64,000 nucleotides of DNA from Lepidostoma basale (GCA_022606425.2 JAHDVF020000438.1:120001-184000), one strand, 5' to 3'. Numbered from the stretch's first letter, positions 41,161-53,440 are shown. A program made the numbers and translations. Notes: a model not told the origin generated them from the sequence alone.

Positions 41161-41550
41161 CAACAGTCTTCTTCTTCTTCTTCAGCTTATCGCCGTCCAC
41201 TCTTGGACAAAAGCCTCCTCCATGTCGATCTCTCCTGCGCAGTCTGCATCCATAGCACCAGCGTATCGTTCCAGGTCATCCCTCCACCTCATTTGTGGTC
41301 TTCCTACACTTCTTCTCGAGACTCTCGGTCTCCAATTCAGCAGTAATTTGGTCCATCTTTCGTCTGCAGCTCTAGCGGCATGCCCTGCCCATTTCCATTT
41401 TAAAGCCGTCACCCGGTGGATCACGTCTGTGAGTCTTGTTTTATCCCTCACCGTTTCGTTCCTGACTCTATCTCTAAGGGACATGCCTAGCATGGCTCTC
41501 TCTTAGTCTCAACACTATCCTGTCATAATTCTCACGTTCTTCTTCATTCT
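41161..41550 (-). pseudogene. LINE-D C-terminal remnant
   Basis: Frames read MLGMSLRDRVRNETVRDKTR, TDVIHRVTALKWKWAGHAAR, ERWTKLLLNWRPRVSRRSVG and RPQMRWRDDLERYAG, ending VQEWTAIS. The 3' tail is (GAA)n at 41171-41184. This is the end of a non-LTR element common in insects. It lies 3' of LINE-E on the same strand. Confidence 0.8.
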
Positions 41551-42045
41551 TCTTCAAGTGCCCTGTCGGGTCCCCCCAACGTTGGCGAACACCTCGGCGA
41601 ACCTGTCCCTGTCCTGCGCCGCTCGGAACAGCTCCTCAACACTTCGGATGCCGGTCCACTCCCTCACGTTTCGCAGCCAGGACATTTGTCTCCTTCCGGG
41701 CCCTCGGCGTCCCTCAATTTTTCCCTCCAATATAAGTTGGAGAAGGTGGTACTTTTTCCCACGCAGTATATGACCCAGATATGAGATCTTTCGAACCTTG
41801 ATAGTTGATAACAATTTCCTGTCATTCTAGCTCGCCTCAGGACTTCGGTATTGGTAACCATGTCTGTCCAGGGAACTCCGAGCATTCGGCGATAGAGCCA
41901 CATTTCAAATGCTTCCAGTCTGTTCATTGAGTTAACTTTCAAGGTCCAATTTTCACACCCGTACAATAAAACAGACCACACATAGCATTTGATCATTCTC
42001 TGGCGGAGTTTCAAGTTTACGTTACTTACTTCTTCATTCATACCC
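41551..42045 (-). pseudogene. LINE-E C-terminal remnant
   Basis: Frames read NLKLRQRMIKCYVWSVLLYG, CENWTLKVNSMNRLEAFEMW, LYRRMLGVPWTDMVTNTEVL and, after a shift, TIKVRKISYLGHILRGKKYH, GRRGPGRRQMSWLRNVREWT and VEELFRAAQDRDRFAEV. This is the post-polymerase region of an RTE/jockey-like element. The 3' tail is GAAGAA-rich at 41536-41553. Confidence 0.82.
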
Positions 42046-42979
42046 GTTATTACAATGATTTAGAGTGCATCGTTTATTTTATTCTCATAACCAGCCCTTC
42101 TTTCGTATGTCTTCATTTTTCCGTCTTAATATTGTTATTACCATGTCGGGTCATAATCAAAATGTGTTTTTGTCATGTTGAGTATTGATATAATATATAT
42201 TTAGATGAGATATGCTTAGTTTAACTAAGCGTACATTTTTTTTTGAAAATGTTAGCATACATTTTCAAAGTTACATCTCAGTAGGTAACCTTAAAATTTG
42301 TGATATATTTTTTTATGATGGGAGATTGCATACGCTCTTCATTATCAAATTGTATAACACGAAGAAATCTACAGATTCGAATAAAGCCAACCAAGGAAAA
42401 CTGGTATGACAGCAGTGAATGTGGCAGTGCCGAGGTGTAATTGAAAATAGTGATGGTATAATGACGGGTTATAATCGATTTATTAGTTTAACCGAACTAT
42501 TCAAATAAGCAGTAACAAATATTGAAATAGCAACGTAATTAATAACATTACACGGCTATTTCATTGAATTGCCAAGAACCATCATATTTACTTTTTACGA
42601 ATAAATAACCGTCATATCTATAAGCAAAAAAAAAACACTAAGAGCAGACAAAAGAGAGTGACGGGATTTGAAATACCCAAAAGCGCATTATATTTATTTT
42701 ATATTGAAAAACATTAAATTTATTATACATACAAATGAAGACATATAAAATAAACAAAAGTTAGATACATTTTGTTTTTCGCAATAAACCATTGTTTATT
42801 TTCACAATGTTTCATTTGTTTGTTAAACATCTCGACTCAATTATGTAGAATAGCATAACAAACTAAAAGAAAACAAACATTTTTTAATGTATAAAGCAGA
42901 GCATGTAGCACACAATAAACGAGATAATAAATACAAATTATCTCATTTCAGAAATTTTATTTCTGTAATCAGGTTCGGC
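42046..42979. other. A+T-rich spacer
   Basis: No gene or repeat family recognised. Confidence 0.45.
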
Positions 42980-43320
42980 GTGTCTTCACTCACATGAAAC
43001 ATCTTTAATGGAAGATAATCTCAGCATTGACGATGAGAAAAAACGACTTATGATAGTATACCGAAAGGTGATAAAAGGAAGGAATTTAAGGCAGATGAAA
43101 ACGTCTTAAATAAAATTAAGAAAGGGTCACAAATATGGTATGGAGAAATAATGGAAAATATGGATGAGGTAAGAACAGATAAAAAATTGTATGCATGTAG
43201 TGTGAATTGAAAAAGTAGTCGAAGAAGGTCGAGGAAAACGTGGCATGACCAAATTAATCGATTACGTAAACGCGGAAGTGCCGAAAAGCGTGCGAGTCAA
43301 AGTGTATGGTGGTTAGTTAC
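42980..43320 (+). mobile_element. LINE-A, strongly decayed
   Basis: Contains degraded YDSIPKGDKRKEFKADEN, NKIKKGSQIWYGEIMENMDE and RGRRRKTWHDQINRL segments and ends near AAGTGTATGGTGGTTAGTTA. Confidence 0.65.
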
Positions 43321-43384
43321 CTAGTCATGTTTCGATGTACCTATAAATAATTAATTTTTTTAATTTTTTACAAAATTTTAACAA

Positions 43385-43860
43385 ACTAACCAAATTGGCA
43401 AACAGGACGGACTGCCACACCGATATGTCCTGATATTCTCTCGAGCTTCCTTTACATTCATACGATTTTTCGACTTCGAATGTATCCGCGTTTTAGTAAT
43501 TGATTAATTTGTTCATGTTATGTTTACGTCAGCCGTCCCCGTTTTTTTTTCATTTATTATTATTATTTTGTTGAATCGCTCTTTACATCATGACAGCATG
43601 AGCCAAATCGATGTAAAGGGTATTATAGCTATCATAGTGATTCTCGTGACATGTGATAGGTAGCTAATCTATCGCATTTTATTGTCACGTAAATTCTACA
43701 CCAGACCAAAGACAGTGTGACAATCACACTGCCCTCGCCGAGAATCGAACCCGGAACCTTCGGGGTGGCAGTCAATGCACTTACCACTCGGCCACGAAGG
43801 TCGGGTATACAATTTTTGAACCATTCTTCTCTCGTCAGTCACACCATCTACAATCTAATT
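43385..43860 (-). mobile_element. LINE-A split by SINE-Gly
   Basis: 43385-43554 (GCAAACAGGACGGACTGCCA to GTCAGCCGTCCCCGTTTTTT) and 43806-43860 (TATACAATTTTTGAACCATT) are adjoining parts of one minus-strand copy. It lies tail to tail with the plus copy at 42980. Confidence 0.7.
43555..43805 (-). mobile_element. SINE-Gly, nearly full-length
   Basis: Head at the right: CCACTCGGCCACGAAGGTC and B-box complement GAGAATCGAACCCGGAACC. Body: TCACGTAAATTCTACACCAG. 3' end at the left: AATCGCTCTTTACATCATGA and (ATT)n. It belongs to the same 3' subtype as the copy at 26549. Confidence 0.82.
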
Positions 43861-44548
43861 ACTAAAATACAATAAATAAATAAAACTTTGAAACGAAACA
43901 TGAACATTTTAAAAATCGATTCAATTAGACTTTCGACGAATGCCATCTCTAATTGGAGCCCGTTGGGGAACCAGCAACAAGCGAATACCCGGCACCCGGT
44001 GGCCGGGCTCTTCTGCAGGAGATTGAACTTCCGCAGAGTTAATCGAATTTGAAATGTCATAAAGCGAGTTCCATAACATCGCGACTGAGAATTTTAATAA
44101 CTTCAGTTACGTTCGAGTCCGTAACGACCAATGGTTAAATCAGAACTAAAAACTAAACCACCGCCGGAATTATAATGTTTCCGAGTTTCCCGACATAAAC
44201 ATCACTCTGTCCATGTCGCCGGCTCGATAAATTTAAATTTGAATTTGGAAACCGCGATTCAAAACTTCAAATTAGCATTTCTCTCATTTCAAGTAAATAA
44301 AATGACACAAGTGCCTTGCGTCGTTTCATTTAAACTTCAAGGCAGTAAAGGCGCATTGAAAGTTACAAAATAGTGCTTGTTTTATTATTTAAGTCCAATT
44401 AGTTCCGATGTTACAAAACAAAGGTCAGCTATTCTAAATTACGAACTACACGTTTTAATGTTGTCTGCCTGATTTGTTTATTAGAAGTTTAAACAATATC
44501 AGACGAAAGGATAAGCCTTTGGCATCGTATACTCTCAAATACTTAAGG
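43861..44548. other. Unique sequence with GC-richer part
   Basis: 43950-44060 (ACCCGGCACCCGGTGGCCGG) and 44150-44230 are GC-richer than the surroundings and repeat-free as far as I can see. A 70-codon minus frame (43848-44060) is unassigned. Candidate intronic or regulatory DNA. Confidence 0.4.
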
Positions 44549-44955
44549 TTGATCATCATAATCATCATCATCAGCCTACAGTCGTCCAGTGTTGGACATA
44601 GGCCTCCCTTCCCGACTTACACAACTCTCTATCTCTCGCCGTTCTGTGCCTTTGACATCCTGCCACTCTCTTGATGCCATCAGACAATTTTGCTTGTAGT
44701 CTGTCAGGATTTCTGTGGTCGGTTCTAGGTTGCCAATCCAGGGTGCGTCTGGTCCACCGATCATTCGTTGTCCTCGCTAGATGGCCGACCCAATTTCACT
44801 CCAATGAGGTTATTTTGGTCCTATCTCTAATCCATTCATTTAGCTTCCTATCTCGCTCACTGATGTTCAACATCCTCCTCTCCATTGCCCGCTGGGTCAC
44901 TCGGAATTTCTGTACTGTTCTTAATGTGAACGTGACCGGTTCCAGCCAATAGGTT
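44549..44955 (-). mobile_element. LINE-D-like 3' end
   Basis: Minus-strand frames give QRAMERRMLNISERDRKLNE, DRTKITSLEWNWVGHLARTT, DRWTRRTLDWQPRTDHRN and DIKRVAG-like sequence, with a tail of (ATGATG)n at 44551-44576. It is a relative of the elements at 41161 and 62250. Confidence 0.75.
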
Positions 44956-45616
44956 GATAATAAATAAATAAAAACAATAACTAATTACATAATTCAATTC
45001 AACTAATTGGTTATTATATCACTCATTTGACCAACTTATCTATATAAATAAAAGCGAAAGTGTGTTATTGTGTTGCCAAATTACTCAGTTAATCCTGAAC
45101 AGATCCTCGGGAAACTTTCAGAATTGATTATATGGAATCCGGCGGTGTAATGAATAAAATGAAAAATGGCAATAGCATACTATATATCAATATTAAAACA
45201 AGCAAATAAAATAACTTGGAAAACTTATACATTTATTAATGTTTGAAGTAGAAGATTATCAATGTATAAATTAAGAAAGAAAAAAAGTTATACTGAAAAA
45301 AAAAACTGATTATTTTCTTCTCAAAATACATCTTAAAAATTGTGCCCTACTTTTACGAAAACCGTAATATTTTTCATTATTTGGTGATCGCTCTTAGGGC
45401 ATCAACATAGCTCAATATTTATAAATTTATAATTTGACCATAGATCACACCACACACTTGAAAATAAAATAAATATATAAAATAAAATAAATTAATAAAA
45501 AAAAAACAGTAATATAATTATTGTTCAGTGATACAAATAATATATTCGAAGCTGGTGGGCAATAAAAATGATAATTGTTTTAAACAAAACAAATTATAAA
45601 TCAATGATAACAAATA
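44956..45616. other. A+T-rich spacer with an insect repeat motif
   Basis: 45040-45160 begins TCTATATAAATAAAAGCGAA and includes CTGAACAGATCCTCGGGAA. It resembles the starts of repeats at 49895-50010. The class is unknown. Confidence 0.4.
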
Positions 45617-46903
45617 ATAGGTCTAGTAAAAAGAAATCCATTATTTTTGCAACAGATGGCTGTAATAATCTGTATCTCGCGTTATATAAGTGCGATTGGA
45701 TTACGCTAGATGGCGTTAGAAAGATGAGATTTCGTACTAAAAAATCTTCTGAAACAGATTTGTGATTGCTTGACTCAGTAGTGTTTGAGCTCGTGTCGAA
45801 GATGGACACCAGCAAAGAGAAAATACGCTATATTCTACAATTTCTCTTCGATAAAGGTGAAAACGCAAGTCAGGCAGCTGAAAATGTAAATAGTGTTTAT
45901 GGTCCTGATACTGTAACAGCCAATCACGCACATTTTTGGTTTCGTCGATTTCGTTCTGGTAATTTTAATGTCAAAGATGCACCACGTTGCGGAAGGCCAA
46001 TTGTCGAAAATGTCGATAAAATAATGGAAATCGTCGAGTCTGACCGTCATGTAAGCACCGTTTCGATTGCCCAGGAGCTAAACATTGCAAAAAAACCGTT
46101 TGGAACCACTTGAAAAAGGCCGGATACACAAAGAAGCCCGATGCATGGGTGCCGCACGAGTTAACGAAAAAAAACCTCATGGACCGAGTTTCCATCTGCG
46201 AATCACTGCTGAATCGCAACAAAATCGACCCATTTCTGAAGCGGGTGATAACTGGTGATGAAAAGTGGGTCACTTACAACAACGTCAAGCGAAAACAGTC
46301 GTGGTCGAAGGGCAGTGAGCCGGCACAAACGGTGGCCAAGCCAGGATTGACGGCCAGGAAGGTTTTGCTGTGTGTTTGGTGGGATTGGCAGGGAATCATC
46401 CACCATGAGCTGCTCCCCTACGGCCAAATTCTTAATTCGGACCTGTACTGTCAGCAATTGGACCGTCTGAAGGAAGCAATCGACCAGAAGCGCCCAGCTT
46501 TGGCCAACAGGAGAGGAATTATGTTTCATCAGGACAACGCCAGGCCTCACACATCGATAGTGACTCGACAGAAGCTCCGAGAGCTTGGTTTGGAGGTTTT
46601 TATGCATTCACCATATAGTCCAAGCCTCGCACAAAGTGATTACCACCTGTTTCTGTCTATGGCGAATGATTTGGCTGGTGAAAAATTGACATCAAGAGAA
46701 GCTTGTGAAAATCGACTGTCTCAGTTTTTTGCCAATAGGGACAAGAGTTTCTACGAGAGAGGCATAATAAAATTACCTTCAAAATGGCAACAAGTTATCA
46801 AACAAAACGGTGTATATTTGACCTAAATTGGATTATTCTAACTATGGTAAATAAAGACTTAAATTTCATACAAAAATAATGGATTTCTTTTTACTAGACC
46901 TAA
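45617..46903 (+). mobile_element. mariner-like transposon 2
   Basis: A 1287-bp element with TA duplications at 45615-45616 and 46904-46905. The terminal inverted repeats start TAGGTCTAGTAAAAAGAAAT and are identical for 32 bp (45618-45649 and complement 46871-46902). It contains one transposase gene with a single frame break. It looks much younger than the element at 28321. Confidence 0.93.
45802..46826 (+). pseudogene. mariner transposase, one frameshift
   Basis: ATG at 45802 begins MDTSKEKIRYILQFLFDKGE, with the helix-turn-helix region NASQAAENVNSVYGPDTV. GRPIVENVDKIMEIVES and VSIAQELNIAKK follow. A one-base loss in the A run at 46088-46094 ends this frame at 46113. The second frame runs to 46826 with WVPHEL, VITGDEKWVTY, FHQDNARPH and PYSPSLAQSDYHLF. 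All three catalytic Asp of the DD34D triad are present, with 34 residues between the last two. The usual YSPDL motif reads YSPSL. Total length fits the roughly 345-residue family norm. The product resembles the cecropia/SETMAR-type branch; this placement is from memory. Confidence 0.92.
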
Positions 46904-46905
46904 TA

Positions 46906-47594
46906 TGTCAACTCATAAATTCATCCTTATCTCTCGTGTATTGAGTAATACATTTTAATTATATACGTAAAAACAACGCGAGGAATGCTCATTATAAAAT
47001 TATTAAAAAAAAATAATAACTCAATATTCAATTACACATATTGCACGGGCGTGCAGTGACGAGATAGAGTAAGAGATTACTCCAATTTTATCCCGTCGTG
47101 GCGAAGACGAAGAGTAAGACGTGATATGAATTGGGAGTAGAAATGGCATTATCTGCGCATGTCTCGAAACGAGTTTTGGTGTTATTAGCAGCGGCGTTAA
47201 TGCACGCCCGGAGCGTGAATGAACGAGGAACTGAGCCGCAAATGTCAGATGCACTATATCCATTATATGGAGCGGAGTGGTCTGCAAACTTTTTAGAAGT
47301 ATACCAACAGACCATAAAAAAAGTTTACTACAAAGTAAACAAACATTCGTGTTTATTTTCGGGCACGTTCCGAATTAAAGCCGTAGTCAGATAAAATATT
47401 TTGATATTCGGGTTTTCTAAGATAACTGTTATTACAGTTTGACATTTAATTTTTTTTAAGTTTCAATCCTATTCGTATGTAGCAAAGTGTAGATGCTGTT
47501 TCTTTGGATGCCACTTGGGTTTTCAATGTGGTAGTTTCTCGTTGCTTTCCGAAAGTTTATAAACAACAGCTTTTTTTTAACCCCATTAAATCAC
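46906..47594. other. Unique sequence with an unassigned open frame
   Basis: 47143-47394 (plus) reads MALSAHVSKRVLVLLAAALM and continues for 84 codons without a known domain. The hydrophobic start could mimic a signal segment. The opposite strand is also open. I do not call a gene. Confidence 0.3.
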
Positions 47595-47599
47595 TGTTT

Positions 47600-47740
47600 A
47601 CATTTTTTTAGCTATTGATTCTCATGACATATGACAGGTGGCTAGTCCATCGCCATTCTTATTGTCATGTGACTTCTACCAGATCAAAGACAGTGTGAGT
47701 TTTTCCATCGAACCTGGGATTTTCGGTGCGGCAGTCATGG
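47600..47740 (-). mobile_element. SINE-Gly, partial
   Basis: Body GCCATTCTTATTGTCATGTG and ATTCTCATGACATATGACAG are present. The head is reduced to CATCGAACCTGGGA and GGTGCGGCAGTCATGG. Confidence 0.7.
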
Positions 47741-48777
47741 GTATCAATTAATTGTATATAAATAATAGTATAGACAGTATTCAATTGTGTCATATTTATT
47801 CTTTAAGTTTATCATCATACTACACTAAAGATTCAGACTGCAACGATTTCCGAAATGTCTCTCGAAGAGGATACCAAGATACATGGGCCCAAAAAAGCAA
47901 TTAGCTAGTATTTCTTCTTATTTATTTGAAAAGGGCGCACTAGGGAAAGACTGACCTAAATGTACATAATAAAATGTAATAGCGTGAAAATAAGCGAAAA
48001 AATGTTTTGAATATGCCACTTTATTATAGGTAGTTAATTCTGGTAACATTTAAATGAAATGGTATTAGTTATTATCTTTAGACTACAACAAATATAAAAC
48101 TTGTTTTATTGAAGTCTTGAGACCATTATTATTTTCTCTCAGCTCTAAACATTGAATTAACACCTGCAAACACCATATGCCTATTTTGTATTCATAACGA
48201 GACATCATTTCATCAGGCACTGTACCAAATATCGAAAGAAAGAAAACATTTGACAGCGCTACAACCACCTGCTGTTAATTAATAAACAATTTAAACTTAT
48301 CAGTTTCATCATTGACAAAACCATTTTTTAATAAACAAATGAATGAAGTTTATGTGAAAAATTCAATTGCTGGAGCAGGTAAAGCTTTTAGAGGTACTTT
48401 GAGCTTTTAGTGCTTCGTATATAAATCTGCGAAAATATTTAAAAAATATATATTGTAATACCATAGATACGGAATTTTCAATCCGTTAAAAATCCTGATG
48501 GACGTTTCCATATGTTTCAATAAATATATAATATAAATGTAGATTTTTTTTAAACGCGAATTATGGCAAAATAATAACCATCTCGTGCATTTAAATAGGA
48601 GATTTCGTTCTGAATATAAAAATAACAGATTTTTGTACTAAAATGCTACCTAGTCGTAAACGTTATCAGAATTTCTCACAATTATTTTTTTATAGTGCCA
48701 AAGCAAAACATGTTTTTATTCATATAAATCAAAATATTTATAAAATACAATACAATTTTATATTTATAATTAAATCT
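47741..48777. other. A+T-rich spacer
   Basis: No gene or repeat family recognised. Confidence 0.45.
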
Positions 48778-48872
48778 GTTTTCTAGAAAATTTATTATAT
48801 TTTATTAGAATAATATGTTTCGCCTTGCTAAGGCACGATAAAGAGTTGTTAAAGAAACAATAAAGTGATAAA
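48778..48872. repeat. FB1 fragment
   Basis: TGTTTTCTAGAAAATTTATT, AATATGTTTCGCCTTGCTAA and a deleted second arm ending AAAGAAACAATAAAG. Confidence 0.6.
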
Positions 48873-49204
48873 TCATTATTCTCCTTTCACATCGCAGTCT
48901 CTGTACGAAGGCTGGCGATTAAGTTACTACGATTTGGAAATTAGTCGGTCTAAAGATGTCGACAGACGTCAGTCCTAACCTCCCTAGTAAGTCCACTAAC
49001 CAAGAGTACTGGCGTCGTCTGACAGCTTTCTTCCCTTTCAAATATTGCTTATATAAAAGTACAAAATCAAAAGTTGATAGTCACGTGATAAAAAATGTTT
49101 AATCTACCCCGTTTTATTAACTCAATAAGTTTTAACTCTGTTTTCATCTATTTTAAACAACTCTACTGTAGTGTTATATTTAATCCTACCATAATTATAA
49201 TCGC

Positions 49205-49885
49205 ATGTAGTCCTGTAAGAAATACAACATGACGATCTCTATCGAAAAAACAAAATGTATGAAACCCAAAACATGTTACCTGGTTATAGATAATCAACTC
49301 ATAGAACAGTTCAGGACCTTCAAGTATCTAGGCATAGACGTGGTGGGAGGAGCTGATCTGAGGGAAGAAATACAAGCCCAAGTAAACATGGCAGCTGCAA
49401 TCTCTGGCGCTCTAAAATCCACAATATGGGATTATAAAACAAAGACATGGCCATTAAGAGTAAGATGAGAATATATAAAGCATGCGTAAGACTAATAATA
49501 ACATATAGCGTCGAAGCAAGGGCAGACACAGTAAGGACCAAACAAGTTTTGAGGACTTCCGAACTGAAAACACTGAGGACGATAGCAGGCAAGACACTGA
49601 GAGATCGCGTGAGGAACACCAGAATAAGAGAGATATGTGAGGTTGTAGATATTATAAGATGGAGCAGACAGCGAAAAAGGGACTGGTACGGTAATGTTCA
49701 AAAAATGGACACCACCAGAATCCCCTATATTGCATTGCATAATCAGCCTCATGGGACTCGTCCTCGTGGAAGACTTCCTAAAAGATGGAAGGACAGCTGG
49801 GAATCAACCTCACAGGAGGAGCAACACTCTGGAGATCAGACCACATAGGTCTACAACAAGGAAGAAGAAGAAGAAGATATATAAG
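49205..49885 (+). pseudogene. LINE-B, longest copy
   Basis: The frame from 49229 reads TISIEKTKCMKPKT, LIEQFRTFKYLGIDVVGGAD and AQVNMAAAISGALKSTIWD. After a frameshift near 49450 it continues with MRIYKACVRLIITYSVEARA, RTSELKTLRTIAGKTLRDRV, ICEVVDIIRWSRQRKRDWYG, RIPYIALHNQPHGTRPRGRL and PKRWKDSWESTSQEE. This is the end of the reverse-transcriptase domain plus the C-terminal extension of a non-LTR element. The 3' tail is (GAA)n at 49861-49876. 5'-truncated and frameshifted, so inactive. Confidence 0.85.
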
Positions 49886-50649
49886 CATTGGTACATCTTC
49901 TATATAAATAAAAGGGAATATTCATATGTATGTGTTCTATAGACTCAAAAACTACTGAACTAATTTTTCTGAAAATTTCACGTTTCGTTCTTATTAGTGC
50001 TATGAGTGTTTTGAATTAAATCCGAGATCTAAAATTTACAAAGTATGTTGATGGAAAGTTAACCAAATGCGCATTGAAGCTGAATATTATATTTTCGCTT
50101 CTGTTAAGCTCAAATTATGAACGAAAAATACTTGAAAACATTACAATTTGAAAGCTTTGAATTCAAATGATTAAAATATATCCATTGTACAAAGAGAATA
50201 TGATAAAAATATATATCTACATAATCAGAGGCATTGAATATCTCACTAAATTTCTTCATTTGATAGAAAACAAGTACTTCACAAAAATACTTAAAATAGT
50301 TTACTTACTGCAGTCTAGTAAATATATATATTTTTAAATTAACCAGTTGATCATCTCGATCTACTCTGAATGTTCAAAAGTGTTCTTTGAGGTTCGTATA
50401 TCATCGTTTGTGGACCTGTGGTTTTGTGAATCCAAATGGAATCGTGCCAGATGAACTCGTGAGACATATCCAGAAATGAAAAAGCAGCGTTTTAATAGCA
50501 CATCATTATAGAAAGGTTAGCGTGACGTTTTGATTACAAAGGTGCATTAAGAATAAAATATAATATTGAATTTATTTAAAAATCTAGATTAAAGGGAAAC
50601 ATTATCATTTCTAGTGCACAATAGAATTCGACTTATAAAGGGTAAAATA
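49886..50649. other. A+T-rich spacer with a repeat motif
   Basis: 49895-50010 has TCTATATAAATAAAAGGGAA and AAAAACTACTGAACTAATTT, a wording common in insect interspersed repeats. The remainder is unassigned. Confidence 0.4.
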
Positions 50650-50800
50650 ACGAATACATAAATAATTAATACAAAACGTCTGTTTCTAGAAGATTCCAAT
50701 AAAATATAATAAAACATTTAGAAAACAGACGTTGTTCACATTATTTATTTTATATACAGTTTAAGATCATTGTCCAAGAAACAATAAATAATTATTTTTG
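50650..50800. repeat. FB1 with collapsed centre
   Basis: AATTAATACAAAACGTCTGT on the left and AACATTTAGAAAACAGACGT on the right, with the central arms deleted. The right side ends GTCCAAGAAACAATAAATAA. Confidence 0.7.
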
Positions 50801-51744
50801 GTGAGGACAAAGAGTAATTAATTATTAGTAATTTTATTCACACATTTAAAACTATTTTCAAAAAATATTTAAACCACTTAAAATTTTAATTTCCGTTGAC
50901 CCGAATAAGACAGAATCCAAATTTCAAAACAGATTTTATTTCTTGCTAAGGTACTTGACGCATTTTTTTAAAATCTTTAAATAATTTAATTCCCATTTAC
51001 TTTTATCTCCCTTTCTATTTATTTTCTAATTATTGAAAAAAAATATATACCCGGTGAAGAAATGGGATCTTAGGATATCAAATTTGATTAAAAAAATATA
51101 CTCCCGAGTAACAAAAAATAATCTTTCGTCCTTGTTAAATACGCAGATACTCATAAATAGGCCTACCCATCAAGCGTAGTGTGACGGAAAATGCGATTGA
51201 ACTACCGTAAAAAAAAGATTGTACGTCTAAAAAATTCGTTAATGGCGCAATTTTACGGATCACTTGAAAGATAATGGACCTGATTACGTTTTGTGATTTT
51301 TATTCTGAAGCAATAGCGTCGCTGCGTACGCTGTATGGAGATTAGATCGGTGAAGTGACGCGGCAATATCTCATTATATGTACGGCGAAGACTAAGCGAT
51401 TCAATTAGCTCGGGCACGTCCTGCAGATAAGCCCGCTACCATTCATCGTGTGTACACCAGCCTATTAGCCACCGGCGTTTTTTGTGTATGAACTTACATA
51501 CTTCAAAGGAAAAATGGTGGATGAAGTATGCATGTATAAATTTTAGTAAGGCTAAAATCTTTTGTACATAAAAGGACTCAAAGTACAAAGTCTGATAGCT
51601 AGTGTACTGAGAAAGTCACCCAACTGTGCTTTGAGACAGTATCTATTCGCATTTTAATTGAAATTTTGTTTTAAAAAAGTCTTAACATAGCAATTATACA
51701 GTGATTAAATTGTATGTAAGCACCGTATAATTCCCTAACGACAA
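50801..51744. other. Unique sequence
   Basis: A moderately GC-rich part at 51300-51490 (TCCTGCAGATAAGCCCGCTA). No gene or known repeat recognised. Confidence 0.4.
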
Positions 51745-51895
51745 TTTTTTTAAGAATTAAAACACCTTTTTTTCCACTTTTGAGTATATTTTTCTCGACA
51801 TGTTTGAATGTTTCTACCCTAACGACGGTATAAAACCTTCGAAAAATATCGAGAAAAATAAACTCAAAAGTGGAAAAAATGGGTTTCAATTAATA
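51745..51895. repeat. FB3 foldback element
   Basis: Arms AATTAAAACACC..TTCCACTTTTGAGTATATTT..CTCGACATGTTTGAATG and CCTTCGAAAAATATCGAG..AAACTCAAAAGTGGAAAA. It is the shorter relative of 63590-63825, with a damaged CGAAACATG core. Confidence 0.7.
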
Positions 51896-51934
51896 ATATT
51901 ATAATTTATTGAAGCAAAATAATAACTTATTTTA

Positions 51935-52155
51935 AATAGTCCATTGTTTTGGCCGAAACACTTTGATACGTTAACATTTTAAAACTGTTAAATTAAAAAA
52001 CTTTGTTTTTTTGTATCACAACTGTATTTTATTTTACGCGACAGCTGTTTCGATCACCTGATGATGTCAATATAGGTTGATGAAACAGCTGTCGCGTAAA
52101 ATAAAATACAATTGTGATACAAAAAACAAAGTTATTTAATTTAACAGTTTTAACT
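51935..52155. repeat. FB2 foldback element
   Basis: Near-perfect arms at 51982-52051 and 52082-52150: AAACTGTTAAATTAAA, TTGTATCACAACTGTATTTT, TTACGCGACAGCTGTTTC and complements, with a 30-bp loop. The outer GTCCATTGTTTTGGCCGAAA lies at the left end only. Non-coding. Confidence 0.78.
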
Positions 52156-52834
52156 TACTTTAATTAGCAAAATATGGATCGTGGCACTCTTTTATTCTGG
52201 TATATTTTTAGAGTCTGTTATTCATACCACATGATATAAAACGTCGATTTTTTAAACTTAAAACTTGATATACGAGTATGTATACAATATATTCCTCGAT
52301 CTCATGTACCGTTCATACGATAAAGTTACACTTTCCTAATTAATTGTGATTTCATTATAAATACGTACATACCACAAATATAATACATTCCAATTCAGCC
52401 ATTCGACAGCATTTTCCTAGAATTTATCACCGTGCAATGCATAGACAAACACTCGCATTTAATCAATAAGAGACATGTACTTCAGTGCGGATTGATTTCG
52501 TCGAATTTACTACACTAACGAACAAATACAATGCATTCGATTGCAGTTGTCGTCATCAACACGGAAACAAGTTCAAAATTCTCATAAATTCGATCTCTTT
52601 CGAAACGTTATGGTTTAAACTTTGTATCATCCAAAGTGGTTAAAACAAAGATTGAACATGAACGCATTTAAATAATAGTCGTGATATAACCACAAAAATA
52701 TTCATGATACAAGAAACGATATTTTCAAAATGAACGTACGTGTAAAAAAAATATTAAGAATATCAAACTCCGATATGAGAAGATAATACAGAGAATAATT
52801 AAGACCGTTGTACATATTTAAAAAAAAACTATTC
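52156..52834. other. A+T-rich spacer
   Basis: No gene or repeat family recognised. Confidence 0.45.
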
Positions 52835-52935
52835 TTCTTAGTGTAGGCATTGTGGCCTGTTGGCCAAGAGGAATTGCCCTCCTGCGAGGTCGACTCCCAC
52901 CTATAGATCCATCTATTTTAGTGCAGGCGCCAAAG
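52835..52935 (-). mobile_element. LINE-B 3' terminus
   Basis: ATTCTTCTTAGTGTAGGCAT, GGCCAAGAGGAATTGCCCTC and GAGGTCGACTCCCACCTA match the ends at 20068 and 38905. Very short. Confidence 0.72.
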
Positions 52936-53122
52936 GGAGTTGAGTATGCAAAATATGAGGACCGCACTCTGTTCATAGTTTTGAACTCAGAAAAGCTTGC
53001 AGATTATGATTCTGAATGTTGCCAGGAGGTTTGTTGGTCCAATTTTTTTTTTCATTTTTTGCATCCCCTAAGATAACAAGTAAATGGACTGAAAAAATGC
53101 TACTATTTCAATGATTGTTTTA

Positions 53123-53437
53123 AAGGCGGGCCACACTGTGATAAACAAGCTGGTTTGAAACCAAAATTTGTATACTGAATGTTATTACTCAAACTTAAAC
53201 CATGTTCTAGACGTAGTAAAAACGTCGATTTTAGTAAACCATGAGTTAAACCGCGGATGTTTCTGCATACGGTTATCCTTTCAAACTATTCAACAAACAT
53301 GGTACGTTTATCTCTCTTCCTCGCATTATTTTACCCGGCGTAGAATGAGATAGAAGCCCTATACAAGACAAATTTTATGTTTGTTCTAGTCTGGCTCGTT
53401 GGTGGAAACCGATGTTTATCACAGTGTGGCCCGCCTT
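53123..53437. mobile_element. Harbinger-like MITE, 315 bp
   Basis: Terminal inverted repeats start AAGGCGGGCCACACTGTGAT and reach AAACA on both ends. They are flanked by TTA at 53120-53122 and 53438-53440. It shares its ends with the 786-bp element at 4533-5318 and has a mostly different interior. A short open frame inside has no motif. Confidence 0.82.
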
Positions 53438-53440
53438 TTA

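Noticed and set aside
45766..45801. Upstream start for the second mariner transposase
   Set aside because: The extension begins at a TTG codon. The ATG at 45802 fits the family length and the helix-turn-helix position.
47143..47394. Secreted small protein
   Set aside because: The hydrophobic start is short, the opposite strand is open too, and no homologous family is recognised.
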